Shown here one piece after another: positions 11,136 to 24,327 of a DNA stretch of 64,000 bases. The stretch lies in NCBI GenBank assembly GCA_003194525.1, contig NBIV01000073.1, positions 1-64,000 of the forward strand, written 5' to 3'. The stretch comes from Gracilariopsis chorda (taxonomy: Eukaryota > Rhodophyta > Florideophyceae > Gracilariales > Gracilariaceae). The position numbers were made by a program, and so were the translations under genes. Within the stretch, counting starts at the first letter, position 1. The number at the start of each line of letters is the position of its first letter. The notes under the pieces are model-generated. The model was not told the origin of the DNA and ran no database searches. It saw only the letters and a program-made list of their open reading frames with translations.

Positions 11136-12343
11136 TCAGCAGTGGCGCGTGAGGATGCTTTTGCTATCAAAAGCATCCCCGCAGGCATAGCACACCCAGT
11201 CGGGCTTCTTTAGTTGAACGGCCTCCACATGCCGTGCTACATCACCTTGGGTCCCAAATCGAAGACCACATCCTTGATGACACTCGACGGGCCGCTCCTT
11301 GAGTGCAAAATGCGACCATGACTGTGTAATCCGCTTTGTGGATGAAACTGGTCGCATTTTGGACATGCGTACGGTCTGCTTCACGAGACGACGTTGGAAC
11401 GCCCTCGTTTCCTGGATTGTGCATTCCGTCTCCCATGAATACCTGGCACGCACCAGCACGGAAGCCTATCCTGATCCTGATCCCGCTCCCACTCCCGCCC
11501 CCGCCCCCGCTGCCGCTCTCGCTCCCGTGCGCCTCGTCGGTTCGGTTTCGACATTGGTGTTCATCACCCCTGCAACATCACTCCTCAACCTCACGTCTAC
11601 TGCCTAACGAATGACTGAGGCTCTTCTTCGTACGGGGCGCAGCACCACGCTCGACGTTTTCAGACGCTGCCCGCTTCCCCGTAAGTGTGCGCGTCTCAGA
11701 CAATTCGTCACTGCTGCTCCCCTTCGTTTGTCTCCTCAAAGCCCTCGCGTATTCCTCTGCGTGCTCTTCCTCTTGATCTTCGCCTAGCAAATTCGAGTCA
11801 CAGTGGCTTTGAGGCCTCGGATTCCCCAGCGAACTTCTCATACCCTCGCGCTTCCGTCGCCAACGCAGGAATAATATCCGATTGAGGCGTCTGGTTGACA
11901 AGTGTAACGCTTGGCTGAAGGGAAGGGGCCAACTGCAGACACGATGGCGATGGCGACGGAGACAGTGATCCTTGTGCCTGCATCGGTGGTAGCTGTCGCA
12001 GTGGCGATAACATCGGTAACGATTCTTGGGGCTCGAACATTGGCCTCGTCACTGCTTACTTATGAAGTAGTGTGAAAGAGGCAATGTACCCCGCGGGTGG
12101 AGATACGGTTTCACCAAGGTGCTCGTTTCCATTTTGATATCGCGCCGGACACGTCTCATTCTCCTCGTCAGGGTTGAGCAGGGAGTCAATGAGTCCCCGT
12201 TTGCGACGGCGCTTCGCTCTCCCTTGTTAATCGCTGGTGGTGCCCTCTTCTTGCAGCGGCAGCGATGGGGTGATTGCGGAATCGGGATTGTGGTCTTCGT
12301 AGTAGACAAGAAAGTCAATTCGCAGATTTAGGATGGTGGGCAT
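11136..12343 (-). pseudogene. Decayed zinc-finger gene, unit 2
   Basis: Same relic as in unit 1, with both TAA codons and the same frame breaks. The C run near 11,508 is one base longer than in unit 1, changing the frame between the acidic segment and the fingers. Confidence 0.5.
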
Positions 12344-13973
12344 GTTGGTTGTGGTAGTTCGAATGTTATTTCCACTGCCCAACAGTTTGTGCTTTTGTGC
12401 TGCGTAAAGCTTTGGCGACGAAGACCTGGAGCATGGACTGAGAACGGTTAGTTGCGATGTGTGTCGCTTATATATAGTGTGGTGGCAACATGGCAGCGCG
12501 TCGGCAAAGTGCACAAAAATGGGAGCTCAGACTTGATAATGGACGAATTGCTCAGACGGGAATCATACGCTGGAGATACGCGATAAGGTCACCGTTTCTG
12601 TCGCGTAATGGTTAGAGCCTCACAAGATCTTTCAGATTATTGCATTCATGCACAAATGGCCACGGAACACTGAGGAGAGCATGCATAGGTACTCGCTGTC
12701 ACCACATCTCGCCCAACTCCATCCAATTATTACCGCTTACTTGAACGAGGGCATGCGCCTTGCGAATGGGCATACGGGTTGGGCAACCGAAGTCAATACT
12801 TTGCAATACGGTTTTTGCTTTAGGGGTCGACTTTGTCAAAAAGAAAGGGTGTGAAGATTGCTGATGCAATCCGATAATAGCCGGGGAATATGTTTGCCCT
12901 TTTTTGGCCTGACTTAATTTTCCAAAAGCCCGATTGAACACGACGGCAAAGGGAATCCACATGCGAAAGGGGAAGAATGGATGACGGTTCGTGACGAAGA
13001 TAAAGCACCGTCTGCACTTCATGCTTTGTCAGTATGGGGGTGGTAGTACAATAAGAAACACTCATCAACTGCTCTAAACATGTAATGGTGGCAGGAAGAT
13101 TGGTGAATGGCGTCGACTAGAGTGCGTGAGTCCGTGGGCATCGCAGCAACAATAATTTACCTCGATTGGTATTGCGGTGAGGGATAAGGCAGGAACCACC
13201 AGTGAGCCATGGTGTTCAGTGGCTATTGCTGCGTTAACAAATGAAAACATGCCTCTCCTGTTAAATCGACAGGCCTTCGTCAAGAAACTACCCACGTGTA
13301 GTTAGTGCAGATGTCACTGATTTCAAGTCACTGAGCAGTTCTATGTCGCAGCAGAGACCCCTGGAGTCACGTTGACTTCAAGAATACCATTCTCGCTTTC
13401 CAATTCAATCATCGCTGCTCTGTTATTGTAACAGATCGTGCATATCTCCTGTCACTCCCAGATCTCTTTGTCTTTCAATTCATGCAGTAGTAGTTTCATC
13501 CTCTTCCATGTCCCAACAGAAGATGCAGTCACGTTGCCCACAGCGGTAGCGTTTTAGCTTCTAATTCTTTCTGGAGGATTTCGCAAGCTCTGTCATGTCG
13601 GTTCGCATACGCCCTACACGACGCTAGAACAAATTCGCGTCTTCTGTTTAAAAGTTCATTCGCTTCTAATTCCTTTCATGTAAAGACATCGTGTCCATGG
13701 TTGTGAGCTGCTTTTCAAGATATGACCCCCGCAACTTGTTCCAGGACGTGACACTACTTAATTGTACCCAATGCATCACTCTGTCACGTTCAGACCGAGA
13801 TGGGAGCATACAATTCGAACAAGAGGGGTTCATAGCGCTCGCATGAGCAGTATAAAGGGTAGTCTCGGACTCCAAACTTGACATCGAGCATCTCTCATCA
13901 CCCATCATTTCAACATCTATTGACTTTTTACCTTCCAACTTCTCAACTTCGTCTTTCAGCTTTTGTTTCTGCA

Positions 13974-14396
13974 ATGAAGTTTGTGCAGTATATTTTTATT
14001 GATGGCGCTGGGGACGTCTTTATGACGAACCCGATTCTGCCGTTTGGAAAGGTGGCCGCAATAGCGGAGAGGCTCGGGTACCGTGCCATTCCTTTACAGG
14101 AGTGGTTGGAGAGGAACAACACCTCGACAACGGTGGACCCGCAGAAGCCCGCGCCGAGGAAGGGGGGAAAGTTGGTATTAAGCGGCATCCGATGGGCCCA
14201 TTTCCATGTGAAAGGCCTGCGGAATATCTTCTACGACATGGGGCTCGAAGTCGTGAAAATATCTCTGCGCGGTCGGAGGGGCCCGGAGGACTCGAGATCG
14301 GCCGAGGTGACGCTCTGTAGCCCTGAACAGGCGTCCACCGCTCTGAGGAGCGCCGACTGGTTTGCTTCCCTCGGCATTACCATCAAAGCGGCGTAA
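13974..14396 (+). CDS. 140-aa RRM-like protein, unit 3 copy
   Basis: The product is the same as that of the unit-1 gene. TATA box at 13,851, 123 bp upstream. Intact from ATG to TAA. Confidence 0.65.
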   Translation: MKFVQYIFIDGAGDVFMTNPILPFGKVAAIAERLGYRAIPLQEWLERNNTSTTVDPQKPAPRKGGKLVLSGIRWAHFHVKGLRNIFYDMGLEVVKISLRGRRGPEDSRSAEVTLCSPEQASTALRSADWFASLGITIKAA

Positions 14397-16101
14397 CAGC
14401 CAAGCTTTGTTTTCCCCCCTGAGGCGCTTTAGAAACTGATAGATGTTGTAAACTGTGATTTCTGTGAATGTCTGTGCTTGTTCGCGATGTGGAGTTTTCT
14501 TTAACATTAGACACTGAACTTCTGTACTTGTTTGTAAGGTTTAGCGATATGCGAACATTAGCGCTCGGTACTCTAGAAAATTTCGAGTTTGTGTGTAGAT
14601 GTGCCGTTCTTTATGTTCATATCATTTTGTATGGCTTTGAGTATAGTGGGCGTCTTCCGAAAACACAAAACGCAGATCTGTTTCTTCGTTATCTCGTTTT
14701 CGAGGGGTTTGTTCCACTTTTCTCTCCAGCGATAAACAAGGCTTAAGGAAGGAACATCAAAACGCCTGATTTGCTCGGAAATGCATCTAATAAACTCATA
14801 CATATCTGCCTGCTAAATCTGCGCTTTTGCATTTTCAGGAGACTCCCAGTATTTGTTTTGGGAAATGTTGATACACGTTAGCAGCAAGGTGATCCTGACC
14901 AACAGTGGCGTCCCGAAGGAGGAGCACTGCCAGCCACGCAATTTTTAAGCTTATTGGGATCTAAACAGTCAGAGTACATTTTTGGACTACCTTCCACCCA
15001 CGAGTCGTAGGTGGCAAGGACAAAAACCATACATAGTAAAGAATTCCAGACTCTCCACTGGAGGTCTGGGGGCATTCGCGATCAGCGCGGGACTTTCCTT
15101 GGTGCCCAATCGTGTGCATTGCCCTTCCATGAAGCGCGAAGCGACCGCAAACGTGCCACTGATCAACAGGAAAACGCCTTGTTATTTGCTTCTCTTTTTT
15201 CGAAGTAAGTTGTAGATTGCTGCACCCTAGAGCAACTATTTGGATTGTTTACGGAATAATGAGTTTACTCTCACTTTACTGCTCTCCCCTATCACTCTCA
15301 ACAATTATGAGTTCAGTGGTAAGATTAACTAGTAAAAGAAACGCGGCCCACGTTGTCTAGACTGCATGGCAGATTCCCCAATCCTAACGCTGAAAGTGAT
15401 ATACTCTGTATCTAAAACTTTGACCGTGATTTGTGTGAGGCTTTCTCGCTCACAGTGATAGAATGCAAATAACGTTTGCGTAACAGGACCACAGCGTTTT
15501 AATGACAACTTGGAGGTACCAAAGGTAGCTTTCTTGTGAACAATTATTCTTGCCAAGAAGATGATGAATTTCTTGGCTCTGTCTAAAAAAAAGGTTGCCA
15601 CTTTTCCGCCTTCTCTACCTTTGTGCATTGGGATTGTTAAATTAAACGAAACGGAAACACGCGCACAATCACCAAAAGAGACTGGATACAACTCTGAGCT
15701 GTATACTATGCATAGAACATTGATTTCTGAGAAAGGAACAGCACGGTATGTACAACACCGCTTCTTGCAGCATCTCCATCGAACTGGCTGATAATTGTTG
15801 GCAGCTCAGGCATCATAGTACTGTCTTGGCCATTTTCGGGCTTGTCTGCACTACGATGAAAGCTCGACGCTGCCTCCTGAGATTACCAACCCTGAACATG
15901 GATAACGTCGATTGTAGTTGTGAGCTTTGATGAACAGTCAAAACAGTTGGATTGCTTGGTAGATTACCGTTTACATGTTTAGTTGAAAGCAGTAGCCGTT
16001 CTTGGGTTGATATGTTCCATCGCCTATCCCGACACGCCGTCCCTAGCAGCACCTGAGCTTTCTCGGTAGGCGACTTTTGTGCACGTTCTAGCAGTGGCGC
16101 G

Positions 16102-17309
16102 TCAGCAGTGGCGCGTGAGGATGCTTTTGCTATCAAAAGCATCCCCGCAGGCATAGCACACCCAGTCGGGCTTCTTTAGTTGAACGGCCTCCACATGCCG
16201 TGCTACATCACCTTGGGTCCCAAATCGAAGACCACATCCTTGATGACACTCGACGGGCCGCTCCTTGAGTGCAAAATGCGACCATGACTGTGTAATCCGC
16301 TTTGTGGATGAAACTGGTCGCATTTTGGACATGCGTACGGTCTGCTTCACGAGACGACGTTGGAACGCCCTCGTTTCCTGGATTGTGCATTCCGTCTCCC
16401 ATGAATACCTGGCACGCACCAGCACGGAAGCCTATCCTGATCCTGATCCCGCTCCCACTCCCGCCCCCGCCCCCGCTGCCGCTCTCGCTCCCGTGCGCCT
16501 CGTCGGTTCGGTTTCGACATTGGTGTTCATCACCCCTGCAACATCACTCCTCAACCTCACGTCTACTGCCTAACGAATGACTGAGGCTCTTCTTCGTACG
16601 GGGCGCAGCACCACGCTCGACGTTTTCAGACGCTGCCCGCTTCCCCGTAAGTGTGCGCGTCTCAGACAATTCGTCACTGCTGCTCCCCTTCGTTTGTCTC
16701 CTCAAAGCCCTCGCGTATTCCTCTGCGTGCTCTTCCTCTTGATCTTCGCCTAGCAAATTCGAGTCACAGTGGCTTTGAGGCCTCGGATTCCCCAGCGAAC
16801 TTCTCATACCCTCGCGCTTCCGTCGCCAACGCAGGAATAATATCCGATTGAGGCGTCTGGTTGACAAGTGTAACGCTTGGCTGAAGGGAAGGGGCCAACT
16901 GCAGACACGATGGCGATGGCGACGGAGACAGTGATCCTTGTGCCTGCATCGGTGGTAGCTGTCGCAGTGGCGATAACATCGGTAACGATTCTTGGGGCTC
17001 GAACATTGGCCTCGTCACTGCTTACTTATGAAGTAGTGTGAAAGAGGCAATGTACCCCGCGGGTGGAGATACGGTTTCACCAAGGTGCTCGTTTCCATTT
17101 TGATATCGCGCCGGACACGTCTCATTCTCCTCGTCAGGGTTGAGCAGGGAGTCAATGAGTCCCCGTTTGCGACGGCGCTTCGCTCTCCCTTGTTAATCGC
17201 TGGTGGTGCCCTCTTCTTGCAGCGGCAGCGATGGGGTGATTGCGGAATCGGGATTGTGGTCTTCGTAGTAGACAAGAAAGTCAATTCGCAGATTTAGGAT
17301 GGTGGGCAT
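16102..17309 (-). pseudogene. Decayed zinc-finger gene, unit 3
   Basis: Same relic, with the same internal TAA codons and frame breaks as unit 2. Confidence 0.5.
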
Positions 17310-18939
17310 GTTGGTTGTGGTAGTTCGAATGTTATTTCCACTGCCCAACAGTTTGTGCTTTTGTGCTGCGTAAAGCTTTGGCGACGAAGACCTGGAGCAT
17401 GGACTGAGAACGGTTAGTTGCGATGTGTGTCGCTTATATATAGTGTGGTGGCAACATGGCAGCGCGTCGGCAAAGTGCACAAAAATGGGAGCTCAGACTT
17501 GATAATGGACGAATTGCTCAGACGGGAATCATACGCTGGAGATACGCGATAAGGTCACCGTTTCTGTCGCGTAATGGTTAGAGCCTCACAAGATCTTTCA
17601 GATTATTGCATTCATGCACAAATGGCCACGGAACACTGAGGAGAGCATGCATAGGTACTCGCTGTCACCACATCTCGCCCAACTCCATCCAATTATTACC
17701 GCTTACTTGAACGAGGGCATGCGCCTTGCGAATGGGCATACGGGTTGGGCAACCGAAGTCAATACTTTGCAATACGGTTTTTGCTTTAGGGGTCGACTTT
17801 GTCAAAAAGAAAGGGTGTGAAGATTGCTGATGCAATCCGATAATAGCCGGGGAATATGTTTGCCCTTTTTTGGCCTGACTTAATTTTCCAAAAGCCCGAT
17901 TGAACACGACGGCAAAGGGAATCCACATGCGAAAGGGGAAGAATGGATGACGGTTCGTGACGAAGATAAAGCACCGTCTGCACTTCATGCTTTGTCAGTA
18001 TGGGGGTGGTAGTACAATAAGAAACACTCATCAACTGCTCTAAACATGTAATGGTGGCAGGAAGATTGGTGAATGGCGTCGACTAGAGTGCGTGAGTCCG
18101 TGGGCATCGCAGCAACAATAATTTACCTCGATTGGTATTGCGGTGAGGGATAAGGCAGGAACCACCAGTGAGCCATGGTGTTCAGTGGCTATTGCTGCGT
18201 TAACAAATGAAAACATGCCTCTCCTGTTAAATCGACAGGCCTTCGTCAAGAAACTACCCACGTGTAGTTAGTGCAGATGTCACTGATTTCAAGTCACTGA
18301 GCAGTTCTATGTCGCAGCAGAGACCCCTGGAGTCACGTTGACTTCAAGAATACCATTCTCGCTTTCCAATTCAATCATCGCTGCTCTGTTATTGTAACAG
18401 ATCGTGCATATCTCCTGTCACTCCCAGATCTCTTTGTCTTTCAATTCATGCAGTAGTAGTTTCATCCTCTTCCATGTCCCAACAGAAGATGCAGTCACGT
18501 TGCCCACAGCGGTAGCGTTTTAGCTTCTAATTCTTTCTGGAGGATTTCGCAAGCTCTGTCATGTCGGTTCGCATACGCCCTACACGACGCTAGAACAAAT
18601 TCGCGTCTTCTGTTTAAAAGTTCATTCGCTTCTAATTCCTTTCATGTAAAGACATCGTGTCCATGGTTGTGAGCTGCTTTTCAAGATATGACCCCCGCAA
18701 CTTGTTCCAGGACGTGACACTACTTAATTGTACCCAATGCATCACTCTGTCACGTTCAGACCGAGATGGGAGCATACAATTCGAACAAGAGGGGTTCATA
18801 GCGCTCGCATGAGCAGTATAAAGGGTAGTCTCGGACTCCAAACTTGACATCGAGCATCTCTCATCACCCATCATTTCAACATCTATTGACTTTTTACCTT
18901 CCAACTTCTCAACTTCGTCTTTCAGCTTTTGTTTCTGCA

Positions 18940-19362
18940 ATGAAGTTTGTGCAGTATATTTTTATTGATGGCGCTGGGGACGTCTTTATGACGAACCCGA
19001 TTCTGCCGTTTGGAAAGGTGGCCGCAATAGCGGAGAGGCTCGGGTACCGTGCCATTCCTTTACAGGAGTGGTTGGAGAGGAACAACACCTCGACAACGGT
19101 GGACCCGCAGAAGCCCGCGCCGAGGAAGGGGGGAAAGTTGGTATTAAGCGGCATCCGATGGGCCCATTTCCATGTGAAAGGCCTGCGGAATATCTTCTAC
19201 GACATGGGGCTCGAAGTCGTGAAAATATCTCTGCGCGGTCGGAGGGGCCCGGAGGACTCGAGATCGGCCGAGGTGACGCTCTGTAGCCCTGAACAGGCGT
19301 CCACCGCTCTGAGGAGCGCCGACTGGTTTGCTTCCCTCGGCATTACCATCAAAGCGGCGTAA
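18940..19362 (+). CDS. 140-aa RRM-like protein, unit 4 copy
   Basis: Same product as the unit-1 copy. TATA box at 18,817. The full-length frame is intact. Confidence 0.65.
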   Translation: MKFVQYIFIDGAGDVFMTNPILPFGKVAAIAERLGYRAIPLQEWLERNNTSTTVDPQKPAPRKGGKLVLSGIRWAHFHVKGLRNIFYDMGLEVVKISLRGRRGPEDSRSAEVTLCSPEQASTALRSADWFASLGITIKAA

Positions 19363-21066
19363 CAGCCAAGCTTTGTTTTCCCCCCTGAGGCGCTTTAGAA
19401 ACTGATAGATGTTGTAAACTGTGATTTCTGTGAATGTCTGTGCTTGTTCGCGATGTGGAGTTTTCTTTAACATTAGACACTGAACTTCTGTACTTGTTTG
19501 TAAGGTTTAGCGATATGCGAACATTAGCGCTCGGTACTCTAGAAAATTTCGAGTTTGTGTGTAGATGTGCCGTTCTTTATGTTCATATCATTTTGTATGG
19601 CTTTGAGTATAGTGGGCGTCTTCCGAAAACACAAAACGCAGATCTGTTTCTTCGTTATCTCGTTTTCGAGGGGTTTGTTCCACTTTTCTCTCCAGCGATA
19701 AACAAGGCTTAAGGAAGGAACATCAAAACGCCTGATTTGCTCGGAAATGCATCTAATAAACTCATACATATCTGCCTGCTAAATCTGCGCTTTTGCATTT
19801 TCAGGAGACTCCCAGTATTTGTTTTGGGAAATGTTGATACACGTTAGCAGCAAGGTGATCCTGACCAACAGTGGCGTCCCGAAGGAGGAGCACTGCCAGC
19901 CACGCAATTTTTAAGCTTATTGGGATCTAAACAGTCAGAGTACATTTTTGGACTACCTTCCACCCACGAGTCGTAGGTGGCAAGGACAAAAACCATACAT
20001 AGTAAAGAATTCCAGACTCTCCACTGGAGGTCTGGGGCATTCGCGATCAGCGCGGGACTTTCCTTGGTGCCCAATCGTGTGCATTGCCCTTCCATGAAGC
20101 GCGAAGCGACCGCAAACGTGCCACTGATCAACAGGAAAACGCCTTGTTATTTGCTTCTCTTTTTTCGAAGTAAGTTGTAGATTGCTGCACCCTAGAGCAA
20201 CTATTTGGATTGTTTACGGAATAATGAGTTTACTCTCACTTTACTGCTCTCCCCTATCACTCTCAACAATTATGAGTTCAGTGGTAAGATTAACTAGTAA
20301 AAGAAACGCGGCCCACGTTGTCTAGACTGCATGGCAGATTCCCCAATCCTAACGCTGAAAGTGATATACTCTGTATCTAAAACTTTGACCGTGATTTGTG
20401 TGAGGCTTTCTCGCTCACAGTGATAGAATGCAAATAACGTTTGCGTAACAGGACCACAGCGTTTTTAATGACAACTTGGAGGTACCAAAGGTAGCTTTCT
20501 TGTGAACAATTATTCTTGCCAAGAAGATGATGAATTTCTTGGCTCTGTCTAAAAAAAGGTTGCCACTTTTCCGCCTTCTCTACCTTTGTGCATTGGGATT
20601 GTTAAATTAAACGAAACGGAAACACGCGCACAATCACCAAAAGAGACTGGATACAACTCTGAGCTGTATACTATGCATAGAACATTGATTTCTGAGAAAG
20701 GAACAGCACGGTATGTACAACACCGCTTCTTCCAGCATCTCCATCGAACTGGCTGATAATTGTTGGCAGCTCAGGCATCATAGTACTGTCTTGGCCATTT
20801 TCGGGCTTGTCTGCACTACGATGAAAGCTCGACGCTGCCTCCTGAGATTACCAACCCTGAACATGGATAACGTCGATTGTAGTTGTGAGCTTTGATGAAC
20901 AGTCAAAACAGTTGGATTGCTTGGTAGATTACCGTTTACATGTTTAGTTGAAAGCAGTAGCCGTTCTTGGGTTGATATGTTCCATCGCCTATCCCGACAC
21001 GCCGTCCCTAGCAGCACCTGAGCTTTCTCGGTAGGCGACTTTTGTGCACGTTCTAGCAGTGGCGCG

Positions 21067-22274
21067 TCAGCAGTGGCGCGTGAGGATGCTTTTGCTATCA
21101 AAAGCATCCCCGCAGGCATAGCACACCCAGTCGGGCTTCTTTAGTTGAACGGCCTCCACATGCCGTGCTACATCACCTTGGGTCCCAAATCGAAGACCAC
21201 ATCCTTGATGACACTCGACGGGCCGCTCCTTGAGTGCAAAATGCGACCATGACTGTGTAATCCGCTTTGTGGATGAAACTGGTCGCATTTTGGACATGCG
21301 TACGGTCTGCTTCACGAGACGACGTTGGAACGCCCTCGTTTCCTGGATTGTGCATTCCGTCTCCCATGAATACCTGGCACGCACCAGCACGGAAGCCTAT
21401 CCTGATCCTGATCCCGCTCCCACTCCCGCCCCCGCCCCCGCTGCCGCTCTCGCTCCCGTGCGCCTCGTCGGTTCGGTTTCGACATTGGTGTTCATCACCC
21501 CTGCAACATCACTCCTCAACCTCACGTCTACTGCCTAACGAATGACTGAGGCTCTTCTTCGTACGGGGCGCAGCACCACGCTCGACGTTTTCAGACGCTG
21601 CCCGCTTCCCCGTAAGTGTGCGCGTCTCAGACAATTCGTCACTGCTGCTCCCCTTCGTTTGTCTCCTCAAAGCCCTCGCGTATTCCTCTGCGTGCTCTTC
21701 CTCTTGATCTTCGCCTAGCAAATTCGAGTCACAGTGGCTTTGAGGCCTCGGATTCCCCAGCGAACTTCTCATACCCTCGCGCTTCCGTCGCCAACGCAGG
21801 AATAATATCCGATTGAGGCGTCTGGTTGACAAGTGTAACGCTTGGCTGAAGGGAAGGGGCCAACTGCAGACACGATGGCGATGGCGACGGAGACAGTGAT
21901 CCTTGTGCCTGCATCGGTGGTAGCTGTCGCAGTGGCGATAACATCGGTAACGATTCTTGGGGCTCGAACATTGGCCTCGTCACTGCTTACTTATGAAGTA
22001 GTGTGAAAGAGGCAATGTACCCCGCGGGTGGAGATACGGTTTCACCAAGGTGCTCGTTTCCATTTTGATATCGCGCCGGACACGTCTCATTCTCCTCGTC
22101 AGGGTTGAGCAGGGAGTCAATGAGTCCCCGTTTGCGACGGCGCTTCGCTCTCCCTTGTTAATCGCTGGTGGTGCCCTCTTCTTGCAGCGGCAGCGATGGG
22201 GTGATTGCGGAATCGGGATTGTGGTCTTCGTAGTAGACAAGAAAGTCAATTCGCAGATTTAGGATGGTGGGCAT
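21067..22274 (-). pseudogene. Decayed zinc-finger gene, unit 4
   Basis: Same relic and lesions as in units 2 and 3. Confidence 0.5.
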
Positions 22275-23904
22275 GTTGGTTGTGGTAGTTCGAATGTTAT
22301 TTCCACTGCCCAACAGTTTGTGCTTTTGTGCTGCGTAAAGCTTTGGCGACGAAGACCTGGAGCATGGACTGAGAACGGTTAGTTGCGATGTGTGTCGCTT
22401 ATATATAGTGTGGTGGCAACATGGCAGCGCGTCGGCAAAGTGCACAAAAATGGGAGCTCAGACTTGATAATGGACGAATTGCTCAGACGGGAATCATACG
22501 CTGGAGATACGCGATAAGGTCACCGTTTCTGTCGCGTAATGGTTAGAGCCTCACAAGATCTTTCAGATTATTGCATTCATGCACAAATGGCCACGGAACA
22601 CTGAGGAGAGCATGCATAGGTACTCGCTGTCACCACATCTCGCCCAACTCCATCCAATTATTACCGCTTACTTGAACGAGGGCATGCGCCTTGCGAATGG
22701 GCATACGGGTTGGGCAACCGAAGTCAATACTTTGCAATACGGTTTTTGCTTTAGGGGTCGACTTTGTCAAAAAGAAAGGGTGTGAAGATTGCTGATGCAA
22801 TCCGATAATAGCCGGGGAATATGTTTGCCCTTTTTTGGCCTGACTTAATTTTCCAAAAGCCCGATTGAACACGACGGCAAAGGGAATCCACATGCGAAAG
22901 GGGAAGAATGGATGACGGTTCGTGACGAAGATAAAGCACCGTCTGCACTTCATGCTTTGTCAGTATGGGGGTGGTAGTACAATAAGAAACACTCATCAAC
23001 TGCTCTAAACATGTAATGGTGGCAGGAAGATTGGTGAATGGCGTCGACTAGAGTGCGTGAGTCCGTGGGCATCGCAGCAACAATAATTTACCTCGATTGG
23101 TATTGCGGTGAGGGATAAGGCAGGAACCACCAGTGAGCCATGGTGTTCAGTGGCTATTGCTGCGTTAACAAATGAAAACATGCCTCTCCTGTTAAATCGA
23201 CAGGCCTTCGTCAAGAAACTACCCACGTGTAGTTAGTGCAGATGTCACTGATTTCAAGTCACTGAGCAGTTCTATGTCGCAGCAGAGACCCCTGGAGTCA
23301 CGTTGACTTCAAGAATACCATTCTCGCTTTCCAATTCAATCATCGCTGCTCTGTTATTGTAACAGATCGTGCATATCTCCTGTCACTCCCAGATCTCTTT
23401 GTCTTTCAATTCATGCAGTAGTAGTTTCATCCTCTTCCATGTCCCAACAGAAGATGCAGTCACGTTGCCCACAGCGGTAGCGTTTTAGCTTCTAATTCTT
23501 TCTGGAGGATTTCGCAAGCTCTGTCATGTCGGTTCGCATACGCCCTACACGACGCTAGAACAAATTCGCGTCTTCTGTTTAAAAGTTCATTCGCTTCTAA
23601 TTCCTTTCATGTAAAGACATCGTGTCCATGGTTGTGAGCTGCTTTTCAAGATATGACCCCCGCAACTTGTTCCAGGACGTGACACTACTTAATTGTACCC
23701 AATGCATCACTCTGTCACGTTCAGACCGAGATGGGAGCATACAATTCGAACAAGAGGGGTTCATAGCGCTCGCATGAGCAGTATAAAGGGTAGTCTCGGA
23801 CTCCAAACTTGACATCGAGCATCTCTCATCACCCATCATTTCAACATCTATTGACTTTTTACCTTCCAACTTCTCAACTTCGTCTTTCAGCTTTTGTTTC
23901 TGCA

Positions 23905-24327
23905 ATGAAGTTTGTGCAGTATATTTTTATTGATGGCGCTGGGGACGTCTTTATGACGAACCCGATTCTGCCGTTTGGAAAGGTGGCCGCAATAGCGGAG
24001 AGGCTCGGGTACCGTGCCATTCCTTTACAGGAGTGGTTGGAGAGGAACAACACCTCGACAACGGTGGACCCGCAGAAGCCCGCGCCGAGGAAGGGGGGAA
24101 AGTTGGTATTAAGCGGCATCCGATGGGCCCATTTCCATGTGAAAGGCCTGCGGAATATCTTCTACGACATGGGGCTCGAAGTCGTGAAAATATCTCTGCG
24201 CGGTCGGAGGGGCCCGGAGGACTCGAGATCGGCCGAGGTGACGCTCTGTAGCCCTGAACAGGCGTCCACCGCTCTGAGGAGCGCCGACTGGTTTGCTTCC
24301 CTCGGCATTACCATCAAAGCGGCGTAA
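23905..24327 (+). CDS. 140-aa RRM-like protein, unit 5 copy
   Basis: Same product as the unit-1 copy. TATA box at 23,782. Intact. Confidence 0.65.
   Translation: MKFVQYIFIDGAGDVFMTNPILPFGKVAAIAERLGYRAIPLQEWLERNNTSTTVDPQKPAPRKGGKLVLSGIRWAHFHVKGLRNIFYDMGLEVVKISLRGRRGPEDSRSAEVTLCSPEQASTALRSADWFASLGITIKAA

Larger units (their letters stand above)
8784..13748 (+). repeat. Tandem unit 2 (4,965 bp)
   Basis: Second full unit. Differences from unit 1 seen by eye: one G fewer in the run near 9,200 (shifts the RRM-like frame), one T more in the run near 9,975, one C more near 11,508, and G at 10,801 instead of C. Confidence 0.95.
13749..18714 (+). repeat. Tandem unit 3 (4,966 bp)
   Basis: Third full unit. 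It has one extra A in the run near 15,586 (eight rather than seven) and G at 15,767. Confidence 0.95.
18715..23679 (+). repeat. Tandem unit 4 (4,965 bp)
   Basis: Fourth full unit. It has one G fewer near 20,037 and one T more near 20,466. It carries C at 20,732, shared only with unit 1, which is a substitution and not a homopolymer change. Confidence 0.95.
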
